Assembly (NCBI GenBank): GCA_002328415.1 | Contig: DCXL01000004.1 | Coordinates: forward strand, 186,001-250,000 | DNA from: Micavibrio sp. UBA2137 | GTDB taxonomy: Bacteria > Pseudomonadota > Alphaproteobacteria > Micavibrionales > Micavibrionaceae | Length of the DNA stretch: 64,000 bases | Reading direction: 5' to 3' | Shown here: positions 34,619-42,856 of the stretch, in pieces | Numbering within the stretch: position 1 is the first letter of the stretch | Layout of the letters: each line of letters starts with the position of its first letter | Program-made: the position numbers and the translations under genes | The notes under the pieces: model-generated | Database searches by the model: none | Told to the model about the DNA's origin: nothing | Seen by the model: the letters and a program-made list of their open reading frames with translations, nothing else

Positions 34619-35775
34619 TGAGTGCACATGCCCACAAAGAAGCGCTTAATCTTGCGCAAATAGATGAGGATCTGTTTGGCAATGTTGCTTTTCCATCTGC
34701 GAAAGCGGAGGGGTGGCAATATACGCCCCTTGCTAAACGCATGAAAAAGCATGCGCCAACGCATAGAGCGGGCTCGGTACTCTATAACGATGAATTTGCA
34801 CGTTACTACAGACAGTTATTGCCTGAAGATACCGAATTTTCAAAAGTTATATCTGACTTTAAATATAATCAAAAATTGTTTAATAACAGTAATATAATAA
34901 ATATACCTAATTTAGATTATAAAGTAATTTTTGTATGTGATATACCTGAAAACACACGAGATGACGAGGGTTTCATCCTTGATTATAGTGTTGCTGAAAA
35001 TGCGTATTTCCAGCCTCTTATAATTCTGAATGTTGGTAAGGGTGCAAGGTTAAGGCTTTTGGAAAGTGCAGATATTTCTTCAAAGGGATGGCTTAACCGT
35101 AATCTGTGCTTAAATATTGAGGCGGGCGCAGAAGTGCACCACACAATAAATGGTGAGCAAGCAGAGAGTGCAACATATACGCAATCAACGTTTGTATGGC
35201 TTGCGGAGAGGGCCTCTTATAGTTTAAACAGTCTTGCAGGTGATGGGCGTGACAGTTTCGCGCGTCATAATTTGCATGCGGCCCTTAACGGTGAGGAGGC
35301 ATCTTTTGACGCAAAAGCGGTCTTTATGAGTAACGGTCAGACTCTAACCGATTTGACCACACAGGTCCTCCATAACGCGCCGAATTGTCAATCAGAACAA
35401 ACTGTTCGCTGCATTGTTTCAGATAAGGCACGTGCTGTCGCACAAGGCAAAGTTTATGTTGATAAAGATGCGCAAAAAACTATTTCAAATCAGCAGTATA
35501 AATCACTTATTTTAAGTGAATTATCAGATATATTTACAAAACCTGAGCTTGAAATTTATGCTGATGATGTGGAGTGCGCACATGGTGCGACCACCGGTCA
35601 ATTAGATGATAATGCCTTATTTTATTTGCGTTCACGTGGTATTTCGCGTTCTCAGGCCAAGAAAATGCTTACCGAAGCGTTTTTGAGAGATATTATTGAT
35701 GATTTTGCGGATGGGTCCTTTAAAGAAGACGCTGAATCCTGGTTAGAAACCCGCCTTAATGAGGTGTTTTCATGA
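34618..35775 (+). CDS. sufD: Fe-S cluster assembly protein SufD
   Basis: SufD partners SufB and SufC in cluster assembly. The 385-residue protein is diverged in its first half but has the conserved C-terminal core, ADDVECAHGATTGQLDDNALFYLRSRGI with the functional His, and the terminal helix MLTEAFLRDIIDDF. A middle stretch (about residues 60-110) is notably Asn/Ile/Lys-rich. It overlaps sufS by 4 bases. Confidence 0.94.
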   Translation: MSAHAHKEALNLAQIDEDLFGNVAFPSAKAEGWQYTPLAKRMKKHAPTHRAGSVLYNDEFARYYRQLLPEDTEFSKVISDFKYNQKLFNNSNIINIPNLDYKVIFVCDIPENTRDDEGFILDYSVAENAYFQPLIILNVGKGARLRLLESADISSKGWLNRNLCLNIEAGAEVHHTINGEQAESATYTQSTFVWLAERASYSLNSLAGDGRDSFARHNLHAALNGEEASFDAKAVFMSNGQTLTDLTTQVLHNAPNCQSEQTVRCIVSDKARAVAQGKVYVDKDAQKTISNQQYKSLILSELSDIFTKPELEIYADDVECAHGATTGQLDDNALFYLRSRGISRSQAKKMLTEAFLRDIIDDFADGSFKEDAESWLETRLNEVFS

Positions 35776-37025
35776 CAGTCGTTGTTCCTGTACCGCCATT
35801 TCATGTCGATAATCCTTGGAAAGAAGACTTCCCTGCGCTTACCAAACTGGTTGATGGTAAATTACCTGCCTATCTTGATAGTGCATCGAGTGCGCAGAAG
35901 CCAGAATCAGTGATTAATGCTATGCAGAATTGTTATGCGGATGGCTATGCAAATATTCATCGCGGTCTTTATGGGTGGTCGCAAGATCTTACGCAAAAAT
36001 ATGAAGATGTGCGCGCAAAGCTAGCACACTTTATTGGTGCAAAGGAAAACGAGGTTATCTTCACTAAGAATGCGACCGAGTCTATTAACCTTGTCGCCTA
36101 TGCGTGGGGTATGCAAAACCTGAGTGAGGGTGATGAGATCATTCTGACCGAGATGGAGCATCATGCCAACATCGTGCCGTGGCAAATCCTGCGTGAAAGA
36201 CAAGGTTTTACAATCAATACAGTGCCTGCTCTTGATAATGGAAGCCTTGACATAAAGGCGTACGAGAACTTGTTATCTCCACAGACTAAGTTTGTAGGAA
36301 TTGTGCATATCTCAAACGCGCTTGGGACGGTCAATCCAGTTGAGCAAATGATTGATATAGCTAAAAAATATAATCAAGACATCAAGGTTCTGATTGATGG
36401 CACGCAATCAGTTATCCACAGGATTGTCCACATGGACAAGTTAAAGTGCGACTTTTTTAGCTTCACAGGCCACAAGCTATATGGACCAACAGGTATAGGT
36501 GTTTTGTGGGCGCGTGAAGAGCTTTTAAACTGTATGTCTCCCTTCCTTGGCGGCGGTGATATGATTGAGACTGTAAGTTTTGAGAAAACAACATATAAGG
36601 ATGCCCCTGCAAAATTTGAGGCGGGCACACCCTCTATTGCACAAGTGATTGGTTTGGGGGCGGCGCTCGACTATATTCATCAGTGTGGCTTGTCAGATAT
36701 TCTGACTCATGAAGAATCAATCAAAGAATATTGCACGCATAAATTGCAGTCCTTACCGTTTGTAAAATTATATGGCCATGGTGATTTTGAGAGCGTGGGT
36801 ATATTCTCTTTTACTGTCGAAGGTTGCGACATTAACGATGTTGCTATGATTCTCGATCAGCTTGGTGTTTATGTGCGCACGGGTCATCATTGCTGCATAC
36901 CATTGATGGAGGCTTTGAATGTGTCAGGCACGATCCGTGCCTCTTGCGGACTCTATACGGACAAAAATGATATAGATGCGCTCATTAGTGGTATTGAAAA
37001 AGCGTATAAGATGTTGAGGGCTTAA
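35772..37025 (+). CDS. sufS: Cysteine desulfurase SufS
   Basis: SufS is the class II PLP-dependent cysteine desulfurase that supplies sulfur. In 417 residues, the PLP lysine is K235 in SFTGHKLYGPTGIG and the catalytic cysteine is C374 in RTGHHC, followed by a second cysteine C375 where most relatives have Ala. No sufE or sufU gene is visible nearby. It is separated from sufT by 4 bases. Confidence 0.96.
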   Translation: MTVVVPVPPFHVDNPWKEDFPALTKLVDGKLPAYLDSASSAQKPESVINAMQNCYADGYANIHRGLYGWSQDLTQKYEDVRAKLAHFIGAKENEVIFTKNATESINLVAYAWGMQNLSEGDEIILTEMEHHANIVPWQILRERQGFTINTVPALDNGSLDIKAYENLLSPQTKFVGIVHISNALGTVNPVEQMIDIAKKYNQDIKVLIDGTQSVIHRIVHMDKLKCDFFSFTGHKLYGPTGIGVLWAREELLNCMSPFLGGGDMIETVSFEKTTYKDAPAKFEAGTPSIAQVIGLGAALDYIHQCGLSDILTHEESIKEYCTHKLQSLPFVKLYGHGDFESVGIFSFTVEGCDINDVAMILDQLGVYVRTGHHCCIPLMEALNVSGTIRASCGLYTDKNDIDALISGIEKAYKMLRA

Positions 37026-37029
37026 AGTC

Positions 37030-37458
37030 ATGGAACATGTTGCATCCAAAGATATGGTGAAAAATGCGGTAGGCGAGGAATATGACGAATTAGCCATACC
37101 GCCTTACACTGAGCTGTTGAATATGGACGACGATTTGAGGGCGCGTGCTGTTGCCGCTATTTGTGAGGTCTATGATCCAGAAATTCCCGTTAATATCTAT
37201 GAGTTGGGCTTAATCTATAAAGTGAGTGGTAAGCTTATAGAGGAGGGCGCAGATAAGGGGCTGGTTGATTTGTATGTCGAGATGACACTGACTTCCCCAG
37301 CCTGTCCTGTAGCTCAGGAAATGCCCATGATGGTGCAATCGGCCTTATTTCCGCTTGATGGTGTACGCCACGTTGATGTTGATATTGTGTGGGACCCGAC
37401 CTGGGATCCGTCCATGATGGCCGAAACAGCAAAACTACAGCTGAATATGTTTACGTGA
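37030..37458 (+). CDS. sufT: SufT / DUF59 Fe-S assembly protein
   Basis: A 142-residue MIP18/DUF59 protein involved in Fe-S cluster maturation or delivery. The domain reads DPEIPVNIYELGLIYKV, followed by MTLTSPACPVAQEMP with the conserved cysteine. About 45 extra N-terminal residues precede it, as in many SufT proteins. It sits between sufS and sufA. Confidence 0.93.
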   Translation: MEHVASKDMVKNAVGEEYDELAIPPYTELLNMDDDLRARAVAAICEVYDPEIPVNIYELGLIYKVSGKLIEEGADKGLVDLYVEMTLTSPACPVAQEMPMMVQSALFPLDGVRHVDVDIVWDPTWDPSMMAETAKLQLNMFT

Positions 37459-37467
37459 GGGCATGAA

Positions 37468-37818
37468 ATGTTTGGATTAACACTCAAAGAACTCAAGATT
37501 ACAGATTCGGCACGTGATTATCTTGAAAAACAGATTTCGGATAATGCTGCAGGTATCCGTTTGTCTATTCTCACAGGGAAGGGCTGTAGTGGTAACGAAT
37601 ATGATATTCGCCTTATTACAGAATCGGATGTCAGTGACAAAGATGATGCTTTGGATGTCGACGGTCGTTTCACGATTTATATTCCAAAGGGAGATTCGTT
37701 ACGTTTCTTCGGAACCGAGATTGATTATGAGACCGATTCTTTGGGAAATAAGCGCATCATGATTAAAAATCCGAATGAGACTTCACGATGCGGATGTGGG
37801 GAATCGATTGGGTTTTAA
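37468..37818 (+). CDS. sufA: A-type Fe-S carrier SufA
   Basis: A 116-residue A-type carrier (HesB/IscA fold) that receives clusters from SufBCD and passes them on. The three ligand cysteines are C40 (GKGCSGNEYDI) and C108 and C110 (SRCGCGES). It closes the suf operon. The intergenic region after it carries a dispersed repeat and a minus-strand terminator. Confidence 0.95.
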   Translation: MFGLTLKELKITDSARDYLEKQISDNAAGIRLSILTGKGCSGNEYDIRLITESDVSDKDDALDVDGRFTIYIPKGDSLRFFGTEIDYETDSLGNKRIMIKNPNETSRCGCGESIGF

Positions 37819-37842
37819 AAGCCTTTGTCACTATGATCTTAG

Positions 37843-37926
37843 CGTCACTGCGAGCGTAGCGCAGCAGTCTATTTAACGGCAACGGAATTTTTGGATTGCT
37901 TCGTCATTATATGCCTCGCAATGACG
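37843..37926. repeat. Dispersed palindromic intergenic repeat
   Basis: The left end CGTCACTGCGAG and the right end CTCGCAATGACG are inverted with one mismatch, and the interior carries TTTTTGGATTGCTTCGTC. Repeats with these CGTCATTGCGAG-type ends and a GGATTGCTTCG interior are common in intergenic regions of many alphaproteobacteria. Here it separates the converging sufA gene and the 42-codon gene, an ordinary position for such an element. Copy number in this genome is unknown. Confidence 0.7.
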
Positions 37927-37955
37927 GAGCGTAAGTAGGTTTAGCCCAGATACAC

Positions 37956-37980
37956 AAAAGCCCACCACAAGGCGGGCTCC
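37956..37980 (-). terminator. Terminator of the minus-strand 38-39 kb operon
   Basis: On the minus strand AGCCCGCC, TTGT and GGTGGGCT form a stable hairpin (forward 37959-37966 and 37971-37978) followed by TTTTGTG. It lies just downstream of the 42-codon gene. Confidence 0.8.
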
Positions 37981-38004
37981 TATAAAGATGCTAATACTAT
38001 AGAT

Positions 38005-38133
38005 CTAGCGTCTAGGTGGCGCAATAACAGATTTGCGCGAAGAACTAGTTGATGCCTGACCCATAATTTTAATGTCCAAATCCATTGGAACTGGTCCAGA
38101 TTTCTTAGCTGATTGTCCTCTTGCAGGTGCCAT
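38005..38133 (-). CDS. Small 42-residue protein, unknown
   Basis: A short frame encoding 42 residues (MAPARGQSAKKSGPVPMDLD... ending in IAPPRR). It is basic and rich in Ala, Ser, Pro and Lys. Support is a very good ribosome site, AAAGGAGAG, spaced 3-4 bases from ATG, its place 11 bases after the stop of the 200-residue gene, and a terminator straight after it. I see no family match. It may be a real small protein or a translated leader of no function. Confidence 0.6.
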   Translation of the reverse strand: MAPARGQSAKKSGPVPMDLDIKIMGQASTSSSRKSVIAPPRR

Positions 38134-38144
38134 ATTACTCTCCT

Positions 38145-38747
38145 TTAGTTACCCTCGTAGGCCTCTTTTTCACCTTCAACGAATATATCGACTATCTCGT
38201 TATAATCCGCATCGGCTTTATAAGCCTTATATACGTTATAGTGTCCCAAATCGAACAAGAAGTCAAGTGGTTTTGAATATCCCAACTTTTCCTTAAGTTC
38301 ATCTGCAATTATACACATATTCATAATTATGTCAAGACTTTTTGAAAATGTCATTGAAGCATATTCGACAGGGTCAATTTCCTTGGAAGGCCTTGTAAAC
38401 CCTATAACTGACTGCTCCAGATCGCGAATCCCATTGGCGAGAGCTGTCGCTGTTAATTCAGGCTTTTTCTTATAATCAGGTGGCACCATGACATAAAGAG
38501 ATGTTTCATCAGGTGTGTTATAGTTAAATTCACGCCCCATAATAACAGTTACAGGCATATTATATTCAATTTTGACATCCAAAAGGCGTTTACCAGCAGG
38601 AATTTGGGCAAGAATTCCCATAGCTTCCTCTAGAATCGCATCTGATTCGGGGTGTGCGAAACCTGATACGCTCGCAGGCTGCTGAGCACCAGAAAGTCCA
38701 CCAAAGCTGCCTTTTAGGCCCGAATCTGTTGTGTTGTCGCCACTCAT
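38145..38747 (-). CDS. Unknown protein, 200 residues
   Basis: A soluble protein of unknown family. The first 35 residues are Gly/Ser/Ala-rich and probably disordered; the rest is a folded domain with VKIEYNMPVTVIMGREFNYNTP and TALANGIRDLEQSVIGF. The latter sits where a metallopeptidase HEXXH helix might be, but the histidines are missing. A C-terminal segment YNVYKAYKADADYNEIV is tyrosine-rich. It overlaps the 205-residue gene by 4 bases. Confidence 0.7.
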   Translation of the reverse strand: MSGDNTTDSGLKGSFGGLSGAQQPASVSGFAHPESDAILEEAMGILAQIPAGKRLLDVKIEYNMPVTVIMGREFNYNTPDETSLYVMVPPDYKKKPELTATALANGIRDLEQSVIGFTRPSKEIDPVEYASMTFSKSLDIIMNMCIIADELKEKLGYSKPLDFLFDLGHYNVYKAYKADADYNEIVDIFVEGEKEAYEGN

Positions 38748-39361
38748 GTCATCTGATCCTTTGAACTTTCAGAAAAAACGGATTTTGTCCCTGTAAAAAG
38801 CGGTTTGAGGCCTACAATTTCAACATGCCCCTGATCGCTTATATCCATAGCTCCTGTCATAAGCCCGCCATCGTAGAATAAAGTGCATTCCGCATGAAAG
38901 TTATTTTCATCTTTTCTTTGCGTATCAAAGACATAGGCGTTATCGGGGACTTCCTGGCGTGTGGCGTGAATATTCTGATCATCGAGATCTGGAATAGGGG
39001 AGCGTGCAAAAACAGGGTAAATCTCGCCATCTTCTTGCAACACATTAAAGAAATAGAATTGAAGGTAGGGCGCCAAATTAATCTCGTTAATTTCTGGCTT
39101 ACATAATGAAAACGCCTTTTGAAAAGGCGCCTCAGTACCATCAAGGTAGAAAAAATCTGTACCATTACCTAGAAAATCCATCGAAAAAATAGGTAGGGAC
39201 GTGTGATTTGTAATGCGATAGAGCTGAATATTTTCAAAAAAGGGCAGGCGCATGCATTTGGCTTCGCTATTTTGTGCATTAAACATGCTGGGCCCGCCCA
39301 TTGCCGCAATCGCCGCGAGGAACGATTCTGTTTTTTCTGTATCTAATCTATGCCACTGCAT
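38744..39361 (-). CDS. Unknown protein, 205 residues
   Basis: A soluble beta-rich protein with no signal peptide and no family I recognise. It shows the repeated hydrophobic strands LPFFENIQLYRITN, IFSMDFLGNGTDFFYLDG and LQFYFFNV typical of a sandwich fold. It is the first gene of a three-gene minus-strand operon (205, 200 and 42 residues), each coupled or nearly so to the next. Confidence 0.7.
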   Translation of the reverse strand: MQWHRLDTEKTESFLAAIAAMGGPSMFNAQNSEAKCMRLPFFENIQLYRITNHTSLPIFSMDFLGNGTDFFYLDGTEAPFQKAFSLCKPEINEINLAPYLQFYFFNVLQEDGEIYPVFARSPIPDLDDQNIHATRQEVPDNAYVFDTQRKDENNFHAECTLFYDGGLMTGAMDISDQGHVEIVGLKPLFTGTKSVFSESSKDQMT

Positions 39362-39447
39362 ATATCGTTCGTCTCGCTATTCAGGTGTGAATCTCAAATA
39401 TCCTGCTTACTATAGCAATGAAACGCCTCAAAAATCAAACATCATCG

Positions 39448-40473
39448 TTAAGTTTTTGCGCGTTCTAATTCGTATGACATGTCGTTTTCGGAAGCTTTAA
39501 GATACGAATCGTATGCTCTTAATAAAATATCAGGCTCATCCGGGAAAGTTGCAAGGCTTTGGCGCCAGATTTTACCGCCTCTTTGGCCTTTAAAAAGCCC
39601 CATCATATGCCGCGTAATTTGTTTGGGGCGCACAGGATAGGGCATGCGCATCATATATTGTATATAGTCATGCATCTTTTGAATAATAGGCTCAATATCG
39701 AGGGCTTCTTCTCCATAGAGCATGCTCTCAACCTTGTGTAGGAAAAGAGGGTTTTGGTAGGCCTCGCGCCCAATCATAACCCCATCAAGGCCCGCATTTT
39801 TTGCATTTATAACTTTGTCGAGCGTGTTTATCTCACCATTCAACTGAATATTTAACTCGGGAAACGCCTCTTTTGCCTTCTTAATAAGATCGTAATTGAG
39901 AGGTGGAACAGTTCTGTTTTCTTTGGGGTTCAACCCTTTAAGCCAGGCCTTCCGCGCATGTACGATAAAGGTCGTTGTTGCACTTTTATTTGCAAGTGTC
40001 TCAATGAAGGTGAATAGACATGCTTCCTCATCACACTCATCAACGCCAATACGACATTTAACTGTAACATCACAGGATACGGCATCCTGCATCGCCTTCA
40101 TGCATGTAGCGACTAACTCGGGTTCAGTCATGAGGCACGCGCCAAAGCGGCCGCGCTGCACACGATCAGATGGGCAGCCACAATTTAGATTAATGGCATG
40201 ATAGCCCCAATCAGAGCCGATTTTTGCTGATTTGGCGAGATCTTCTGGATCGCTTCCGCCCAGTTGTAGGATTACAGGCTGTTCCTTTTCATGAAAATCA
40301 AGGTGAGACGGCTTATCACCAAAGATTAGTGCGCCTGTTGTAACCATCTCAGTATATAGAATGGCATTTGGACTTATAAGTCTATGAAAATAGCGGCAAT
40401 GGCGATCCGTCCAATCCATCATCGGGGCAACAGAATGGCAAAAACTATTATTGTTTGATTGAGAAGCAGTCAT
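39448..40473 (-). CDS. dusA: tRNA-dihydrouridine(20/20a) synthase DusA
   Basis: DusA reduces U20 and U20a in the tRNA D-loop with FMN and NADPH. The 341-residue protein is very close to E. coli DusA: APMMDWTDRHCRYFHRL, YTEMVTTGALIFG, NLNCGCPSDRVQRGRFGACLM with the catalytic cysteine, and HARKAWLKGLNPKENR. It is not part of a recognisable operon. Confidence 0.96.
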   Translation of the reverse strand: MTASQSNNNSFCHSVAPMMDWTDRHCRYFHRLISPNAILYTEMVTTGALIFGDKPSHLDFHEKEQPVILQLGGSDPEDLAKSAKIGSDWGYHAINLNCGCPSDRVQRGRFGACLMTEPELVATCMKAMQDAVSCDVTVKCRIGVDECDEEACLFTFIETLANKSATTTFIVHARKAWLKGLNPKENRTVPPLNYDLIKKAKEAFPELNIQLNGEINTLDKVINAKNAGLDGVMIGREAYQNPLFLHKVESMLYGEEALDIEPIIQKMHDYIQYMMRMPYPVRPKQITRHMMGLFKGQRGGKIWRQSLATFPDEPDILLRAYDSYLKASENDMSYELERAKT

Positions 40474-40567
40474 GTTATTAAAGACACGTTATCTTGTAAT
40501 TTTCCTAAAAATCCGTAAAGCTGTGCAGAAGCTAATGTTTTCAATAATATTTGTCACGGAAATTATA

Positions 40568-41056
40568 ATGTTCTCGCGTTTCGCACGTCTTTTTCTAATT
40601 TTAATGCTATCACTGACTTTCTCGAGTGTGTTTTGTACCAAAGTCGTATATGCGCAATCAGAAGAGAAGGTTGAATATGGTTCATTAAAGAAAAGTAAGG
40701 TTTTTGTGCGTTATGGCCCATCAACTAACCATCCAATTAAGTGGATTTATCATGGTAAAGGATTGCCCGTAAAAATAACACGGCGTTTTGACCAGTGGCG
40801 CAAGATAGAGGATGTAACGGGTACAAATGGGTGGGTTCATGCCTCTTTGCTCAGTGGTAAGAAAACTGCTCTTATATTGTCCGACCTTCCTTATATTTTG
40901 ATGTATCACGATTCTGATAAGGACAAAAAACCAATCCTGCGACTCGAGCCGGGCTTGGTAGTCGACATTGATGAATGTCTGAGTGATATGTGCGAAGCAA
41001 GTATTGCGGGCTATACAGGTTTTCTTGAAAAAAAATATCTCTGGGGTATTGAGTAA
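40568..41056 (+). CDS. Secreted SH3-like domain protein
   Basis: A 162-residue exported protein with a signal peptide (hydrophobic RLFLILMLSLTFSSVF, cleavage near VVYAQ). The mature part has one or two bacterial SH3-like segments: VFVRYGPSTNHPIKWIYHGKGLPVKI, FDQWRKIEDVTGTNGWVHASLL and LPYILMYHD. Such proteins often bind cell wall or act in stress sensing; the role here is unknown. I chose the ATG at 40568 with ACGGA 7 bases upstream; the open frame extends 32 codons further, into the dusA promoter region, without support. Confidence 0.82.
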   Translation: MFSRFARLFLILMLSLTFSSVFCTKVVYAQSEEKVEYGSLKKSKVFVRYGPSTNHPIKWIYHGKGLPVKITRRFDQWRKIEDVTGTNGWVHASLLSGKKTALILSDLPYILMYHDSDKDKKPILRLEPGLVVDIDECLSDMCEASIAGYTGFLEKKYLWGIE

Positions 41057-41166
41057 ATCATTCAGAGTGCGTAGGCTTATATTTGTAAGGCGTTCTGCCG
41101 TTTCTAAATTCTAATTCCACTTTTCTCCACAGATTTGTCCACAGGACTATCGATTGGTTTATCTGT

Positions 41167-42174
41167 ATGCATATTACACAAGATAAGACAGATATTGCGG
41201 CCTTCATACACGCGCACATTACGCGTTTGTTTGCGCATGAGGACTCGGCAGGTCCGCAAAAAATCATGGATGTGATTGAAGTTCTGGCAGGCTTCTTTGT
41301 CGAGTCCTGCTTCCTGTTTGAAAAGCCTGATTTGTCCTTGTCTTCTGGCTTTAGAAAACTTGAAAAAATGCTTCGCTCAAAACCTTATCGTGGTGTACTT
41401 CCTGAGTGGGCGTTGCCAGATGCCAGCAAGTTGGATGCACGGTCGGAGCAGGGACGGGCGCTTGCGCGTTTTGTTCTTGATGAATGGAAAGAGTGTGAAT
41501 TTTCCTACATGGAATTTGTTGTTTGGCTGATACAGAATCATATTTGTGCATGGGAAGGCGAGGATATTCCACGCGAGGAGACGTTGAGGTTCTTTGTCGA
41601 GGCGGCAACGCGTTGTATGGCTTATGAAATTGCAGCCCAAGAATTATGCGACCTCGTTATAGAAAAGCGTATTGGAACAGGGCAATGGTCTTTGGCTGAT
41701 TCTGTATGTGGTCTTAGCGGTTTTGCTGGTTACTGCTATGCACGCAATATTCGCGATCAACAAATAGAAGATAAAAATTTTGCAGGCACATTTTTTGAAA
41801 GTGAATCAATCGTCAATGTTATGACTCAAGAAGCGGCGCGTATGGGTGTTCCTGCGGGTAGTGACTGGCGTTTGGGAATGGTGGCAAATGATTCACCGGC
41901 TGATCCACCAATTGAGCTTATTGAATCAATAGAGCCTATTTGTCTTGAGTTTTTCAATGTATTGTCACTCGAGCGTCCCAGTGAACGCGCAGTTGTTTGC
42001 GCAAAGGCGGCTGGGCGCATGCTTGCTGTTGTCGCCTCTGGAGATACACCTGATATGCCCCATGCCATTGCCAAGCCACTCGCTATGGCGGCACTTATTG
42101 AAAGCTATCGTGGCTTGGAGGCGCTTCAACCTTATTTGAAAGAGGCTTATCTCTCTCAAGACAATCCCGTTTAG
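41167..42174 (+). CDS. Unknown protein, 335 residues
   Basis: A soluble, largely helical protein without a signal peptide, membrane segments or a recognised domain. Segments such as KIMDVIEVLAGFFVESCFLF and KAAGRMLAVVASGDTP suggest a helical-bundle fold. It is preceded by a 110-base gap and followed by a terminator, so it is monocistronic. I assign no function. Confidence 0.7.
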   Translation: MHITQDKTDIAAFIHAHITRLFAHEDSAGPQKIMDVIEVLAGFFVESCFLFEKPDLSLSSGFRKLEKMLRSKPYRGVLPEWALPDASKLDARSEQGRALARFVLDEWKECEFSYMEFVVWLIQNHICAWEGEDIPREETLRFFVEAATRCMAYEIAAQELCDLVIEKRIGTGQWSLADSVCGLSGFAGYCYARNIRDQQIEDKNFAGTFFESESIVNVMTQEAARMGVPAGSDWRLGMVANDSPADPPIELIESIEPICLEFFNVLSLERPSERAVVCAKAAGRMLAVVASGDTPDMPHAIAKPLAMAALIESYRGLEALQPYLKEAYLSQDNPV

Positions 42175-42207
42175 TTCTCTATTTTTGAAATATTATAGTC
42201 TTATGAT

Positions 42208-42235
42208 AAATCCCTTGAAATAAGGGGTTTTTTTT
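42208..42235 (+). terminator. Rho-independent terminator after the 335-residue gene
   Basis: AAATCCCTT (42208-42216) pairs with AAGGGGTTT with one G-U pair, and an unbroken run of T follows. Confidence 0.85.
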
Positions 42236-42292
42236 CGCGTGCGAACGCTTTATAAGAAAGTCATGTTAGCAAATCAGAAAACAGAGAGAAAC

Positions 42293-42817
42293 ATGACTCA
42301 CACACCTCAATCTTCCTATTCAAAAGAAGACCTCATCCTTTGTGGTGAAGGTAAAATGTTTGGGCCTGGAAATGCACAGTTGCCTCTTCCTCCTATGTTG
42401 ATGTTTGATCGTATTACAATGGTCAGTGAAACAGGCGGCGCTTATGATAAAGGACAAATCGTTGCTGAATTCGATATTAATCCCGATATCTGGTTCTTTG
42501 ATTGCCACTTTAAGGGTGATCCTGTGATGCCAGGTTGCTTAGGGCTTGATGCTGTATGGCAATTGCTCGGTTTCTATCTTGGCTGGACGGGTGCAGAAGG
42601 GTCGGGGCGTGCGCTTGGGCTTGGCGAAATGAAGATGACTGGTCAAATTTTGCCGACAACGAAACTTGTGCGCTACACCGTTGACATTAAGCGTGTTATA
42701 AACCGCAAGCTTGTACTTGGTATAGGGGATGGCACGGTCGAGGCTGATGGTGAGGTTATTTATGTCGCCAAGGATTTGCGCGTTGGGCTGTTTGAAAATA
42801 CAAGCGCATTAAAATAA
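42293..42817 (+). CDS. fabA: 3-hydroxydecanoyl-ACP dehydratase FabA
   Basis: FabA dehydrates 3-hydroxydecanoyl-ACP and isomerises the double bond, the branch point for unsaturated fatty acids. The 174-residue protein aligns with E. coli FabA throughout: SYSKEDLILCGEG, LMFDRITMVSETGG, the catalytic His72 in CHFKGDPVMPGC and Asp86 in LGLDAVWQ. I chose the ATG at 42293, which gives the family's N terminus; the GTG at 42239 would add 18 residues unlike the family. It heads fabA-fabB-VOC-fabI. Confidence 0.95.
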   Translation: MTHTPQSSYSKEDLILCGEGKMFGPGNAQLPLPPMLMFDRITMVSETGGAYDKGQIVAEFDINPDIWFFDCHFKGDPVMPGCLGLDAVWQLLGFYLGWTGAEGSGRALGLGEMKMTGQILPTTKLVRYTVDIKRVINRKLVLGIGDGTVEADGEVIYVAKDLRVGLFENTSALK

Positions 42818-42856
42818 AGAAAACCATTACATTTTTTAAAAATTGAAGGACTATTT

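Noticed and set aside
42239..42292. Upstream GTG start for fabA, giving 18 more residues
   Set aside because: The extra residues have no family counterpart and the GTG overlaps the end of the terminator's T run; the ATG at 42293 fits FabA.
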